Assembly: GCF_001420605.1 (NCBI RefSeq)
Contig: NZ_LJIZ01000026.1
Span: 331,028 to 395,027 of the forward strand
From: Bacillus sp. FJAT-25509
Lineage (GTDB): Bacteria; Bacillota; Bacilli; Bacillales; Bacillaceae_G
DNA length: 64,000 nt
Direction of reading: 5' to 3'
Shown: positions 25,872-34,759 of the stretch, one piece after another
Layout of the letters: every line of letters starts with the position of its first letter
Position numbering within the stretch: the stretch's first letter is position 1
Program-made: the position numbers and the translations under genes
Notes under the pieces: generated by a model
Database searches by the model: none
Seen by the model: the letters and a program-made list of their open reading frames with translations, nothing else
Told to the model about the DNA's origin: nothing

Positions 25872-25982
25872 ATGACAAAATCAAAAAAAGAAAAGGAACG
25901 ATTTTGGAATGAAAGAAAGTCGAACCATCAGCCACATGATAAAGTAAAATCGTTTAAAGAATTGGACAAAGAAACAAAATAG
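25872..25982 (+). CDS. Small basic protein, DUF6254-like
   Basis: This 36-residue, highly charged protein starts with MTKSKKEKERFWNERK and ends KVKSFKELDKETK. A strong AGGAGG lies at the right distance. It resembles, from memory, the short Bacillus family DUF6254, whose role is unknown. It has no membrane segment. The gene stands alone. Confidence 0.6.
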   Translation: MTKSKKEKERFWNERKSNHQPHDKVKSFKELDKETK

Positions 25983-26068
25983 CCATCTCCTTTACTAAAG
26001 AGTGAATGGTACTAGATTTTTATCGTGATCATTACTTATCACATTATCATTTGTAATCATAAAAAAAA

Positions 26069-26089
26069 GTCCCGTGATATACACGGGAC
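26069..26089 (-). terminator. Intrinsic terminator of the ykvS-like gene
   Basis: GTCCCGTG and CACGGGAC form the stem; on the minus strand it runs into eight T. It lies 108 bases past the stop. Confidence 0.75.
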
Positions 26090-26196
26090 CTGAGACTGAT
26101 TTGGTAAAGAATTCTAATAAAATTTTAATATAATTGAAATTTATGTAGTTCGAACCTTTTAAAATATGAATATAAGCTGATATTACTGTTATTAAA

Positions 26197-26382
26197 CTAT
26201 TCAGCTGTTTTTAGTATTTTATAATTTTTATGGTTTACGACTGTTAGCGGTTCCATTTCTAAATCTCTGAAGTTTTCCATTATGGATATGTCAACAATGA
26301 CAGAATTTTTATTTACTTTTTGTACTCTACCTTTCAATCCCTGTTTAAACTCAATGATATTTCCTGCTTCTGCAATTTTCAT
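26197..26382 (-). CDS. ykvS: DUF2187 / YkvS-like protein
   Basis: A 61-residue protein with a KOW-like beta fold pattern: GNIIEFKQGLKGRVQKVN, then SVIVDIS, then VNHKNYKIL. It matches the DUF2187 family, to which B. subtilis YkvS belongs. The role is unknown; the fold suggests nucleic-acid binding. The start at 26382 is set by AGGAG eight bases upstream. Its place between mhqR and glcT agrees with the B. subtilis order. Confidence 0.7.
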   Translation of the reverse strand: MKIAEAGNIIEFKQGLKGRVQKVNKNSVIVDISIMENFRDLEMEPLTVVNHKNYKILKTAE

Positions 26383-26557
26383 GAGCATATCTCCTAACAA
26401 AGTTTTGACTTGACACCTTCTATAATGCATGAAAACGGTTTAAAGGTAAAGAGAAAATTTAAATTTTTTTACAATTTTGTCTTTTTTCATAAGAAATTAT
26501 GTTTAAAAACCTTTTGAAAGGCAAAAATGGTTGTAGCACTTTCAGGAGGTTAGTTTG

Positions 26558-26866
26558 TTGAAAGAATGGTTTGAAGAGTTTGAAGTAGAAATTTCAAATG
26601 AAATTAAAAATTTGGTTAGTAGTAATACTCTTATAGGTGATCCGATTTTATATTTTGAAAAAATTATTTTAGTACCATTTTTTGAAATGATTTTAGCGCT
26701 AGGTGAAGCACATTCATCATACGAGTTTGCGAGTATCGGAACTGGAGTAGAAGTAATTCCTAAAGCATTCTTAGTTTTAAAAGATGGAAAAAGTGAAGTA
26801 ATTTTAGTAAATAATAAAAATATGAATTTAGCTGTTACGGAAAAAATTCTTGATGTAACTATTTAG
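26558..26866 (+). CDS. Conserved hypothetical protein
   Basis: A 102-residue acidic protein that I do not recognise. Residues 1-50 look helical (EWFEEFEVEISNEIKNLV), and the rest alternates like a beta sheet (FLVLKDGKSEVILVNNKN). It has no signal peptide. The TTG at 26558 is eight bases after AGGAGG, and a second TTG directly before it is also possible. A small gene on the same strand follows. Confidence 0.6.
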   Translation: MKEWFEEFEVEISNEIKNLVSSNTLIGDPILYFEKIILVPFFEMILALGEAHSSYEFASIGTGVEVIPKAFLVLKDGKSEVILVNNKNMNLAVTEKILDVTI

Positions 26867-26946
26867 TTTCCATTAAGTACATTCTTTGTTAATGTAAGGT
26901 TTGAAGTTTATTTCTTGTGGCGATCAAAATAATAAAGGGTGATAGT

Positions 26947-27141
26947 ATGGAACAAAATGAATTTATCAATTTGATTGATCAGCTAGTAAAAGGTGAGATA
27001 TCAGAAATTAGTGTTACAAAAGATGATTTTTTAACATTTAGACAAATAATTGTTAATCGAGAGGACTTTAAGCACTTTCGTGGGATTGCACAGCATGGTG
27101 GCCATGCAATTTATACTTACTTAGAAGAAGCTAGAAGTTAA
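26947..27141 (+). CDS. Conserved hypothetical protein, 64 aa
   Basis: A short protein with a helical N-terminus (EFINLIDQLVKGEISEIS), a central DDFLTFRQIIVNREDFKHF and a C-terminal block GIAQHGGHAIYTYLEE. It looks like a conserved Bacillus family but I cannot name it. The ATG at 26947 follows AAAGGGTGAT; an in-frame upstream start at 26917 has no ribosome site. A long hairpin terminator lies downstream. Confidence 0.6.
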   Translation: MEQNEFINLIDQLVKGEISEISVTKDDFLTFRQIIVNREDFKHFRGIAQHGGHAIYTYLEEARS

Positions 27142-27186
27142 CAATTTTTGTTAAAATCTAAAGTCAAAATAATATTATTTTAATCG

Positions 27187-27271
27187 AGTACTCATTAAAA
27201 GTTTGCGAAAAAAAAAAGTTTTTTTAGCTTTTTTTCTTATTTCGCAAGGTCTTAATGAGTACTTTTTTTGT
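27187..27271 (+). terminator. Long hairpin terminator
   Basis: AGTACTCATTAA (27187-27198) pairs with TTAATGAGTACT (27252-27263). An inner stem, TTTGCGAAA with TTTCGCAA, extends it, and a seven-T run follows. It separates the small gene upstream from the nrd operon. Confidence 0.8.
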
Positions 27272-27402
27272 GAAAATGTTATGACCTCATTTGACAAAAA
27301 AATTGTTTTACACTTTATTGCACTCTTCTCCATAATTTGTTAAATTTCATATATTGTTTTATTTCGAGACATATTGTCGAAATGTTTATTTTCTAAATTC
27401 AG

Positions 27403-27418
27403 TACCTATATGTTGTGT
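27403..27418. promoter_or_regulatory. NrdR box 1 (candidate)
   Basis: TACCTATATGTTGTGT matches about 12 of 16 positions of the NrdR consensus ACACTATATATAGTGT-type palindrome. It lies exactly 32 bases from a second such site, the usual spacing. Confidence 0.55.
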
Positions 27419-27434
27419 TTGTTCTAAAAAGGTA

Positions 27435-27450
27435 ATACAATATGTAGGTA
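27435..27450. promoter_or_regulatory. NrdR box 2 (candidate), next to the nrd -10 box
   Basis: ATACAATATGTAGGTA abuts TATAAT at 27451-27456. It forms with box 1 the paired arrangement by which NrdR represses nrd operons when dATP is high. Confidence 0.55.
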
Positions 27451-27499
27451 TATAATATAAGTATTTTCAATATTCTTACATATTAACGAGGGTGATAAT

Positions 27500-27859
27500 A
27501 TGGTGATAGTTTACAGTTCAATGACTGGCAATGTTAAGCGATTTGTCAATAAAGTTAGAATGCCGTCAATCCAAATAAAAGATGGACTAACAATTGAAGT
27601 ACCGTATATTCTCGTAACCTATACTACAGGATTTGGTAACGTACCTGAAAACGTAAGTACTTTTTTGGAGAGTAATTCAAAGTATTTAAAAGCAGTCAGT
27701 GCAAGTGGTAATAAAAACTGGGGAGATTCTTTTGCAGCAAGTGCAGATAAAATAGCATCAGACTATCAAGTTCCAGTGTTATCAAAGTTTGAACTGTCAG
27801 GGACAAGTCGAGATGTACAATATTTTATTGAGGGAGTGGAAAAGCTTGAGACATATTGA
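27500..27859 (+). CDS. nrdI: Flavodoxin-like NrdI
   Basis: A 119-residue flavoprotein that activates the dimanganese-tyrosyl cofactor of NrdF. VIVYSSMTGNVKRFVNKV is the FMN phosphate-binding loop; TYTTGFGNVPENV and ASGNKNWGDSFAASAD are the flavin-binding loops, and the gene ends with the conserved KFELSGTSRDV. GAGGGTGA precedes the ATG. nrdE overlaps its 3' end by 14 bases, which indicates translational coupling. Confidence 0.93.
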   Translation: MVIVYSSMTGNVKRFVNKVRMPSIQIKDGLTIEVPYILVTYTTGFGNVPENVSTFLESNSKYLKAVSASGNKNWGDSFAASADKIASDYQVPVLSKFELSGTSRDVQYFIEGVEKLETY

Positions 27860-28973
27860 GCTGAATAATGAATTGACGATTAAAAAAGATGGTTTTTTTG
27901 ATCTCGCAAAAGATAAAGAAGCGCTTCTTTGTTTCTTGAAAGAAGTTGAAGATAAAAAGATTCAGTTTTCTTCATTAAAAGAACGCTTAAACTATATGAT
28001 TCAAGAAAACTACTATTATAATGTTGAGATGGATTACTCCTTTGATGAAATAGAAAAATTATATGAGTTAGTATACAATGCAGGATTTACTTTTCAATCA
28101 TATATGGCCGCATCAAAATTCTTTAAAGATTACGCATTAAAAACAAATGATGGAAAGCATTATTTAGAAGGATATGAGGATCGAATTGCGATCGTTGCAC
28201 TATATTTAGGAAGAGGCAATATTGAAAAAGCATTGAAATTAGCAAAAATGATGATTCAACAAAACTATCAGCCAGCTACTCCAACTTTCTTAAATGCTGG
28301 AAGAAGTAGAAGAGGCGAATTGGTGTCATGTTTCTTACTAGAAATGGACGATAGTTTAAATTCAATAGGATTTCAAATTAATACGGCAATGCAACTGTCA
28401 AAAATCGGCGGTGGTGTTGCACTGAATTTATCAAAACTTAGAGCACGTGGAGAGCAAATTAAAGAAATTGATAACGCTGCAAGTGGTGTTGTTCCTGTTA
28501 TGAAGCTATTAGAAGATTCATTTTCATATGCTAACCAGCTTGGACAACGTAAAGGTGCTGGTGCAACCTATTTAAATATTTTCCACTGGGACGTAGTTGA
28601 ATTTCTTGATACAAAAAAAATCAATGCTGATGAGAAAAGTAGAATTCAATCACTATCAATCGGTTTAATAGTTCCAAATAAATTCTTTGAATTAGCAGAA
28701 AAAAATGAACCATTCTACGTATTCGCACCATATACAGTGTATAAAGAATATGGAATTCATTTAGATGACTTTGATATAGATGAAAGATATGAAGAGTTAG
28801 TAAATAATGAGCGTATTAAAAAGAAAAAGCTAGACTTAAATGCTCGAGATCTTTTAGTAAAAATTGCTGCGATTCAGTTAGAATCTGGTTATCCATATTT
28901 GATGTATAAGAGTAATGCTAATCAGCAGCATGCATTGAAGGATATTGGCGAAATTAAAATGTCTAATTTGTGT
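27846..28973 (+). CDS. nrdE: Class Ib ribonucleotide reductase large subunit NrdE, exon 1
   Basis: The first 376 codons of nrdE. RRGELVSCFLLE holds one redox cysteine, and the exon ends KMSNLC, whose Cys376 carries the catalytic thiyl radical (equivalent to Cys439 of E. coli NrdA). A stop codon follows directly, but homology resumes at 29441. Joined exons give 694 residues, close to the 700 of B. subtilis NrdE. The start is a TTG nine bases after GGGAG inside nrdI; an in-frame ATG at 27813 is less likely. The enzyme makes deoxyribonucleotides with NrdF. Without splicing the product would lack the second half of the active site. Confidence 0.9.
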
Positions 28974-29440
28974 TAATAGCTAGCACCTTCTAGAAGAAAT
29001 TCTAGTCGAAAACTCTGTTAAACGGGAGAAGCCTTATAATAGGTAATCTACCGTGCTAAATCTTATCTTAATTCGTTAATCTAAACTATTTATAGTAAGT
29101 GTCTTATAGGTATTAAGTGTTAATTCATTAATCAAAATGTAGCACAATATTTAGGAATGTCTAAAGAAACCCAATCAGGAGACAAGGTCGCAATAAATTT
29201 CCTACCTATAAGAGACTTTCTGAAAGATTAAGATAAGTAAATGCCTAACGACTATCGAAAGCATAGCTGGATGAAAAACTCCAGTGAAGAAGCGAGTAGA
29301 GTACACTCGAAGCGAGTGGAAAAGCAGAGCACCTTACCAGGTTGAGCTGAAGGTGATGATATAGTCTATCCTGCATGGTGACATGTAGCAGTTCATAAGA
29401 GAACGGGTTAGGTTGTAGCGGGCCTGATTGAATATATGAG
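28974..29440 (+). ncRNA. Group I intron (IA2-like, no ORF) in nrdE
   Basis: A 467-base insertion starting after a T and ending in G, as group I introns do. The exon GUGU pairs with GCAC at 28984-28987 to form P1, with the required U-G pair at the 5' splice site and two further UA/UA pairs. P2 is CTAGAA-GAAA-TTCTAG. The core resembles, from memory, the T4 td intron: TTAAACGGGA and CCGTGCTAAAT, AACGACTATC with GATATAGTC (the two P7 strands), then CTGCATGGTGACATG. No homing endonuclease frame is present. Removing it restores an open nrdE frame. Confidence 0.93.
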
Positions 29441-30397
29441 ACAGAAATTTTTCAACTACAAGAAACATCAGTCATCAATAACTATGGTGAAGAAGATGCG
29501 ATTAAACGTGATGTGAATTGTAATTTAGGATCATTAAATATTGTAAATGTAATGGAAAATAAAGCGATCAGAGAATCTGTACATGTTGGAATTGAGGCAT
29601 TAACAGCTGTAACAGATATGACGGAAATAGAGAATGCACCTACAGTTAAAAAGGCAAATGAAGAACTTCATTCTGTTGGTCTAGGTGCAATGAATTTGCA
29701 TGGGTTTTTAGCGAAAAATGGAATTTCATATGAAAGTGTTGAAGCTAAAGATTTTGCGAATACTTTCTTTATGATGGTAAACTTTTATTCTATTGAAAAA
29801 AGTATGCTAATTGCTAAAGAAACTGGTAAAACGTTTAAGGATTTTGAAAAGAGTGAATATGCTAAAGGTACTTATTTTGAAAAGTATACTTCAAAATCAT
29901 TTGAACCTAAAACAGACAAAGTAAAGGAATTATTTAATGGAATCTATATCCCGAATGAATTTGACTGGGTCACATTAAGTAAGCAAGTACAAGCGTATGG
30001 ATTATATAACAGCTATCGTTTAGCAATCGCACCTACTCAATCAATTAGCTACATTCAAAATGCTACTTCATCGGTTATGCCGATTGTAAATGTTATAGAG
30101 TCTAGAACTTACGCAAATTCAACAACTTATTATCCAATGCCATATTTATCAAAAAATAGTTTCTGGTATTATAAATCGGCATATGATATTAACCAATTTA
30201 AGTTAATTGACTTAATTGCTGAAATTCAGCAGCATGTCGATCAAGGTATTAGTACAATTTTATATGTAAACAGTGATATCTCAACGCGAGAGCTTGCTAG
30301 ATACTATATTTATGCTAATAAAAAAGGATTAAAGAGTTTATATTACACACGTACTCGTAAATTGAGTGTAGAAGAATGCATTAGTTGTTCAGTATAA
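29441..30397 (+). CDS. nrdE: NrdE large subunit, exon 2
   Basis: The last 318 residues of NrdE, beginning TEIFQLQETSVINNYGEEDA. VNCNLGSLNIVNV carries the second redox-active cysteine, and SVGLGAMNLHGFLAKNG, FANTFFMMVNFYS and SYRLAIAPTQSISYIQNATS are standard NrdE blocks. The C-terminus ends ECISCSV, with the CxxC pair that shuttles electrons from the redoxin. An internal ATG at 29551 or an apparent start at 29513 are artefacts of the intron. A hairpin and then nrdF follow. Confidence 0.92.
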   Translation, partial: TEIFQLQETSVINNYGEEDAIKRDVNCNLGSLNIVNVMENKAIRESVHVGIEALTAVTDMTEIENAPTVKKANEELHSVGLGAMNLHGFLAKNGISYESVEAKDFANTFFMMVNFYSIEKSMLIAKETGKTFKDFEKSEYAKGTYFEKYTSKSFEPKTDKVKELFNGIYIPNEFDWVTLSKQVQAYGLYNSYRLAIAPTQSISYIQNATSSVMPIVNVIESRTYANSTTYYPMPYLSKNSFWYYKSAYDINQFKLIDLIAEIQQHVDQGISTILYVNSDISTRELARYYIYANKKGLKSLYYTRTRKLSVEECISCSV

Positions 30398-30480
30398 AAA
30401 AGTAGTATTAAACTTTAGTATATAAAGAGTTGAATAATCTAAACCTGAATCTAAATAAATTACTTGATGATCTAAAATGA

Positions 30481-30532
30481 AAAGCTCGAATATAGAATGC
30501 TTTATGCATATTGTTCTATATCATCGAGCTTT
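30481..30532 (+). promoter_or_regulatory. Strong hairpin between nrdE and nrdF
   Basis: AAAGCTCGA-ATATAGAA pairs with TTCTATAT-(CA)-TCGAGCTTT, giving 17 base pairs with a two-base bulge. The tail TCTTTAT is only weakly T-rich, so it may be an attenuator or an RNA-stability element within the operon and not a full stop. Confidence 0.65.
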
Positions 30533-30556
30533 CTTTATGATTAGGGGGAAATATTA

Positions 30557-31525
30557 ATGAAAGCTGTTAACTGGAATAAAAAAGAGGATGATTTTAGTTT
30601 AGTATTTTGGAAGCAAAATCTATCGCAGTTTTGGACTGAAGAAGAAATTGTCGTTTCATCTGATAAAAATACTTGGAATACATTATCAAAAGAGGAGCAA
30701 TCGGCATTTAAAAAGGTTTTAGGCGGTCTAACATTATTAGATACTAAGCAAGGCGGAGAAGGTATGCCTTTAATCTTAGTTCATCTTAAAAATTTACAAG
30801 CTAAAAGTGTACTAGCCTTTATGGGTGCGATGGAAGAAGTACATGCGAAAAGCTATTCGCATATTTTTACAACTCTTGCTACTGAAGATGAAATTGAAGA
30901 TTTGTTTAAATGGGTAGACGAGCATCCAATTTTAACTAAAAAATCGGAATTAATTTCTTCTTATTATTTAAATCTATTAAAGCGTGATGTTTCGGATGAA
31001 GAGTTGTATATGGCAATGGTTGCAAGTGTATTTTTAGAAAGTTACTTATTTTATAGTGGATTTTTCTACCCGTTATACTTAGCTGGTCAAGGTAAAATGA
31101 CTGCTAGTGGAGAGATTATTAATTTAATTTTACGTGATGAAAGTATTCATGGTGTTTTTGTAGGACTATTAGCGCAACAAATTTATGACCAATTTACTGA
31201 TGAACAAAAAACTCGACTTTACAATGAAACAATGTCATTATTAGTTCAATTATATGAAATTGAGTTACAATATACAGATGAAATTTATTCTTCAATTGGT
31301 TTAGTGGATGAAGTTAATAAGTTTATTCGATATAATGCAAACAAAGCGTTAATGAACTTAGGATTTGATCCTTATTTTGATGAAGAAGATATTAATCCAA
31401 TTGTTTTAAACGGTTTAAAAACGGATACTAAAAATCATGATTTCTTCTCTGTTAAAGGTAATGGGTATGTAAAAGCAGTTACAGTGGAAAAATTAACAGA
31501 TGAGGATTTTGTCTTTGAATTTTAA
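30557..31525 (+). CDS. nrdF: Class Ib ribonucleotide reductase small subunit NrdF
   Basis: A 322-residue diiron/dimanganese protein that generates the tyrosyl radical for NrdE. Metal ligands are seen in LLDTKQGGEG, AMEEVHAKSYSHIF, SVFLESYLFYSGF and LILRDESIHG; the Tyr in SYSH is the expected radical site. The C-terminal DEDFVFEF is the tail that docks on NrdE. GGGGGAAAT precedes the ATG. A hairpin separates it from nrdE, so its level may differ from that of nrdE. Confidence 0.95.
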   Translation: MKAVNWNKKEDDFSLVFWKQNLSQFWTEEEIVVSSDKNTWNTLSKEEQSAFKKVLGGLTLLDTKQGGEGMPLILVHLKNLQAKSVLAFMGAMEEVHAKSYSHIFTTLATEDEIEDLFKWVDEHPILTKKSELISSYYLNLLKRDVSDEELYMAMVASVFLESYLFYSGFFYPLYLAGQGKMTASGEIINLILRDESIHGVFVGLLAQQIYDQFTDEQKTRLYNETMSLLVQLYEIELQYTDEIYSSIGLVDEVNKFIRYNANKALMNLGFDPYFDEEDINPIVLNGLKTDTKNHDFFSVKGNGYVKAVTVEKLTDEDFVFEF

Positions 31526-31543
31526 ATGTAAGGAAGTATGTAA

Positions 31544-32512
31544 ATGAAAGCACTTGTTTTTAGAGAATTTGGTAAATCAGACGTATTAAAATACGAAGAA
31601 ATAGCAACACCTAAAATTTCAAACGATGAAGTATTAGTTGAAATGAAAGCTGTAGGGGTTAACTTTGCAGATATTTATCGTCGTAAAGGAAATTATCATT
31701 TAGCAGGTGAACCTCCATATATTCTAGGTTATGAGGGCTCTGGAATCATTACCGAAGTCGGTTCTGATGTAAAAGACTATAAAGTAGGAGATCGCGTAGC
31801 GTTTGCAGATGTTCCTTTTTCGAATGCAGAGTATGTCGCTGCAAAGGAATCGCATATTGTACCAATACCAGATGAAATTAACTTTGAAATTGCTGCGTCT
31901 ATTATGCTACAAGGGTTAACTGCACATTATTTAATTAATGATAGTTATAAAATAAAAGCAGGTGATGTTGCACTTGTTCATGCAGTTGCAGGTGGTGTTG
32001 GCCAATTATTGACTCAAATGATTCTTTTAAAAGGTGGAGAGGTAATCGGCTTAACCTCATCACAAGAAAAAAGAGAAAAAGCTTTATCAATCGGTGCGAA
32101 AGAAGTATTTTTATATACTGATAATTGGGTTTCACAAATAAAAGAGTTTACAAAAGAAAAAAATGGTGTAGATGTTGTATATGAATCAGTGGGCTCTACA
32201 ATAATGGATAGCTTTGAAGCAACAAAAGTTCACGGTACAGTTGTATTTTATGGAATGGCTGGAGGGGATCCAGTTCATATTGATCCAAGAATGTTAATGG
32301 ATACTTCAAAAACGCTAACTGGTGGAGACTTGTGGAATGTACTAATTTCGAAAGAAGAGAGACTACGTAGAAGTAGCGAGCTATTTAATTGGATTGCAAC
32401 GAAACAATTAATCGTACAACAACCTACTGTGTTTCCTTTAAAAGATGGTAAGCTTGCACATGATCTATTAGAAAGTAGAAAATCAACTGGAAAAATCATA
32501 TTATCTGTTTAA
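31544..32512 (+). CDS. Quinone oxidoreductase-like MDR protein
   Basis: A 322-residue NADPH-dependent, zinc-free member of the medium-chain dehydrogenase superfamily. VGVNFADIYRRKGNY, PPYILGYEGSGIITEVG and the NADPH motif VHAVAGGVGQLLTQ place it with QOR (quinone reductase). The usual zinc ligands are lacking. It follows nrdF after 18 bases, so the two may be co-transcribed, though no functional link is evident. A bidirectional terminator ends the unit. Confidence 0.85.
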   Translation: MKALVFREFGKSDVLKYEEIATPKISNDEVLVEMKAVGVNFADIYRRKGNYHLAGEPPYILGYEGSGIITEVGSDVKDYKVGDRVAFADVPFSNAEYVAAKESHIVPIPDEINFEIAASIMLQGLTAHYLINDSYKIKAGDVALVHAVAGGVGQLLTQMILLKGGEVIGLTSSQEKREKALSIGAKEVFLYTDNWVSQIKEFTKEKNGVDVVYESVGSTIMDSFEATKVHGTVVFYGMAGGDPVHIDPRMLMDTSKTLTGGDLWNVLISKEERLRRSSELFNWIATKQLIVQQPTVFPLKDGKLAHDLLESRKSTGKIILSV

Positions 32513-32513
32513 T

Positions 32514-32549
32514 AAAAAAGACCAAAACTTTGATGTTTTGGTCTTTTTT
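32514..32549. terminator. Bidirectional terminator
   Basis: AAAAAAGACCAAAAC and GTTTTGGTCTTTTTT form a near-perfect stem between convergent genes. Confidence 0.9.
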
Positions 32550-32560
32550 TATGAAAAAAG

Positions 32561-33784
32561 CTATTTAATTGGTAATGTAATCGTAAAAGTAGTTCCATTA
32601 TTACCGCTTATTGCAGAAATGGTCCCGTTATGATTTTGAATCAGTTTTTTAGTTAGAGATAAACCTAGTCCAGTACCGTCATCTTTAGTTGAGAAAAACG
32701 GATCAAATATATATGGTAAATCTGAAGGTGGAATTCCAGATCCATCATCTTTTACTGCAATATAAATAAAATCTTTATCAATATAAGTTGCAATGATAAT
32801 TGTAAGCTGACCTTCTTTTTTTGCATCTAGTGCATTATGAAATAAATTTAAAATTACTTGGACAAGTTGGTTTTTATCAAAGAAAATATGTGCTCCTATT
32901 AATTCCTCAGATAGGTAATATTCAATTTTAACATTATTTAAAACGGTCTCGCTAAATAATAGCTGTTTTATGTGATTTGATAAAAAATCATTAATATTAA
33001 TTGGCTCTGGTTTATAGTTCGCATTCTTTGTTATCGATAAAAAGTCTGTAATAATTCCATTTGCTCGATCTAATTCTGGAATCAATAAATCATTAAACAA
33101 TTGTTTATACCTAGGTGGAGCTTCTTCTTGCAAGAATTGCAAATAACCTCTAACAGTTGTAAGTGGATTGCGGACTTCATGTGCTATACCTGCAGCAATT
33201 CTACCTGACAATGCTAGCTTTTCAGAATCTCTTGCCTCGTTTAAATTATGAAAAACACCAATTACTCTTGAAATTTCTCCATTTAAATCACGGATGATGC
33301 GAGTATTGATAATGCCATAATTAATATTTAAAATTTCCTTATTATAAAATTCTTCGCCTGAATAAAGTGTTTGTAATAAACAAATTTCTTTATCCTCTAT
33401 TTTTAATAATTCTCTAATATGTCGTCCGATTAATTCGCATTTAGTAATTTTAAAATCAATCGCAACTTGCTGATTGTATAGCGTAATGATACCATCTTTA
33501 TCTATAAATAATATATGGTGCGGTAATGCATCGTAGATCGATTGCAAAGTTCTTCTACTATTAGATAAAAAGTTAGAAAATTTAGTATGTAATGGAATTG
33601 TATCATTATTTGTATGATATAAAGTTGTATTTCTAGTTAAATGATTCGAATTAGATAATTCACGAGTTTCATTTGAAAATATAGATTCGGAAGTTATTGT
33701 ATTTAAAATTGTTTCATACGATTTTACTTTTTCTTCTAGTTCGGTAATTTTATTTTTTAGTTCTTGTACTGTCCCGTTAATCAT
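32561..33784 (-). CDS. PAS-domain sensor histidine kinase (sporulation-kinase type)
   Basis: A 407-residue soluble kinase: an N-terminal coiled coil (residues 5-25), one PAS domain (about 85-190: YDALPHHILFIDKDGIITL) and a HisKA/HATPase core. The phosphorylated histidine is in GIAHEVRNPLTTVRGYLQFL. The ATP site shows NLFHNALDA, VKDDGSGIP and DGTGLGLSL. No response regulator is adjacent and the H-box fits phosphorelay kinases such as KinA/KinE, so it may feed Spo0F. There is no membrane segment. Confidence 0.85.
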   Translation of the reverse strand: MINGTVQELKNKITELEEKVKSYETILNTITSESIFSNETRELSNSNHLTRNTTLYHTNNDTIPLHTKFSNFLSNSRRTLQSIYDALPHHILFIDKDGIITLYNQQVAIDFKITKCELIGRHIRELLKIEDKEICLLQTLYSGEEFYNKEILNINYGIINTRIIRDLNGEISRVIGVFHNLNEARDSEKLALSGRIAAGIAHEVRNPLTTVRGYLQFLQEEAPPRYKQLFNDLLIPELDRANGIITDFLSITKNANYKPEPININDFLSNHIKQLLFSETVLNNVKIEYYLSEELIGAHIFFDKNQLVQVILNLFHNALDAKKEGQLTIIIATYIDKDFIYIAVKDDGSGIPPSDLPYIFDPFFSTKDDGTGLGLSLTKKLIQNHNGTISAISGNNGTTFTITLPIK

Positions 33785-33910
33785 TTACACTATACTCCAA
33801 TTTCTACTAAAATAAGATTATACTGTAGTCATTATATCAAACTAATTCGTTTATTTTAATGAAAATTAGAAATAATTAATTAGTAATGAAAGAACTAATG
33901 GGAGAGAAGT

Positions 33911-34759
33911 ATGGAAATTAAAATTGGAGTTACTGGGTGGGGCGATCATGATAGTTTATACCCTGATCGGATTCACTCTTCAAAAAAATTGAGACAATAT
34001 TGTATGCATTTTCCAATTGTTGAAATTGATTCTTCCTATTATAGTATTATGCCACAATCAAACTATCAAAAATGGGTAAATCAAACAACTGCTGACTTTT
34101 CATTTATCGTTAAAGCATATGGTGGAATTACTGGCCATTCAAGGCAAAATTATTCGAAAGAGGAGCAAATTTTACTGTTGACGCCATTTTTGGAATCTAT
34201 TCAGCCTTTAATTGAAGCGAATAAGTTAAAAGGGATCTTATTTCAGTTTCCACCATGGTTTAATTGTAAAAAAGAAAATGTTGAAATATTAAGAACCTTG
34301 AAAAGTAAACTTAAAGGACTTCCTGCAATTTTAGAATTTCGAAATCAGACTTGGTTTTATCCGAGTTTTTATGATCAAACTTTGAAGTTTATGGAGGATG
34401 AAGGATGGATTCATTCAATTTGTGATGAGCCACAAGCAGGTAATGGTAGCATACCAATCGTGTTACATCCGACAAATCCGAAATTAACTTTAATCCGGTT
34501 CCATGGTCGAAATATATATGGATGGAATCACAATGGACAAGATAATTGGCGTGAAGTACGTTATTTATACCGATATAATGAAGAGGAATTATACGAATGG
34601 GTAGAAAGAATTGAGCAGTTATCAAAAAACACAAAAGAAATTTGTATACTGTTTAATAATAATTCTGGTGGAGATGCAGCGGATAATGCAAAACAATTAA
34701 TGAAGCTGCTAGGTATTGAATTTGGACCATCTTCTACCGAGCAGCTTGAATTATTTTAA
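33911..34759 (+). CDS. DUF72 family protein (YunF/YecE-like)
   Basis: A 282-residue TIM-barrel-like protein. KIGVTGWGDHDSLYP, FPIVEIDSSYYSIM and LRFHGRNIYGW are the DUF72 signatures. The activity is unknown. GGGAGAG precedes the ATG. It overlaps the convergent bdbC gene by four bases at the 3' ends. Confidence 0.85.
   Translation: MEIKIGVTGWGDHDSLYPDRIHSSKKLRQYCMHFPIVEIDSSYYSIMPQSNYQKWVNQTTADFSFIVKAYGGITGHSRQNYSKEEQILLLTPFLESIQPLIEANKLKGILFQFPPWFNCKKENVEILRTLKSKLKGLPAILEFRNQTWFYPSFYDQTLKFMEDEGWIHSICDEPQAGNGSIPIVLHPTNPKLTLIRFHGRNIYGWNHNGQDNWREVRYLYRYNEEELYEWVERIEQLSKNTKEICILFNNNSGGDAADNAKQLMKLLGIEFGPSSTEQLELF

Noticed and set aside
28974..29512. Frameshift or nonsense mutation making nrdE a pseudogene
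   Set aside because: The interruption is 467 bases with a full group I intron core, a P1 pairing and precise homology on both sides; joined exons give a normal 694-residue NrdE.
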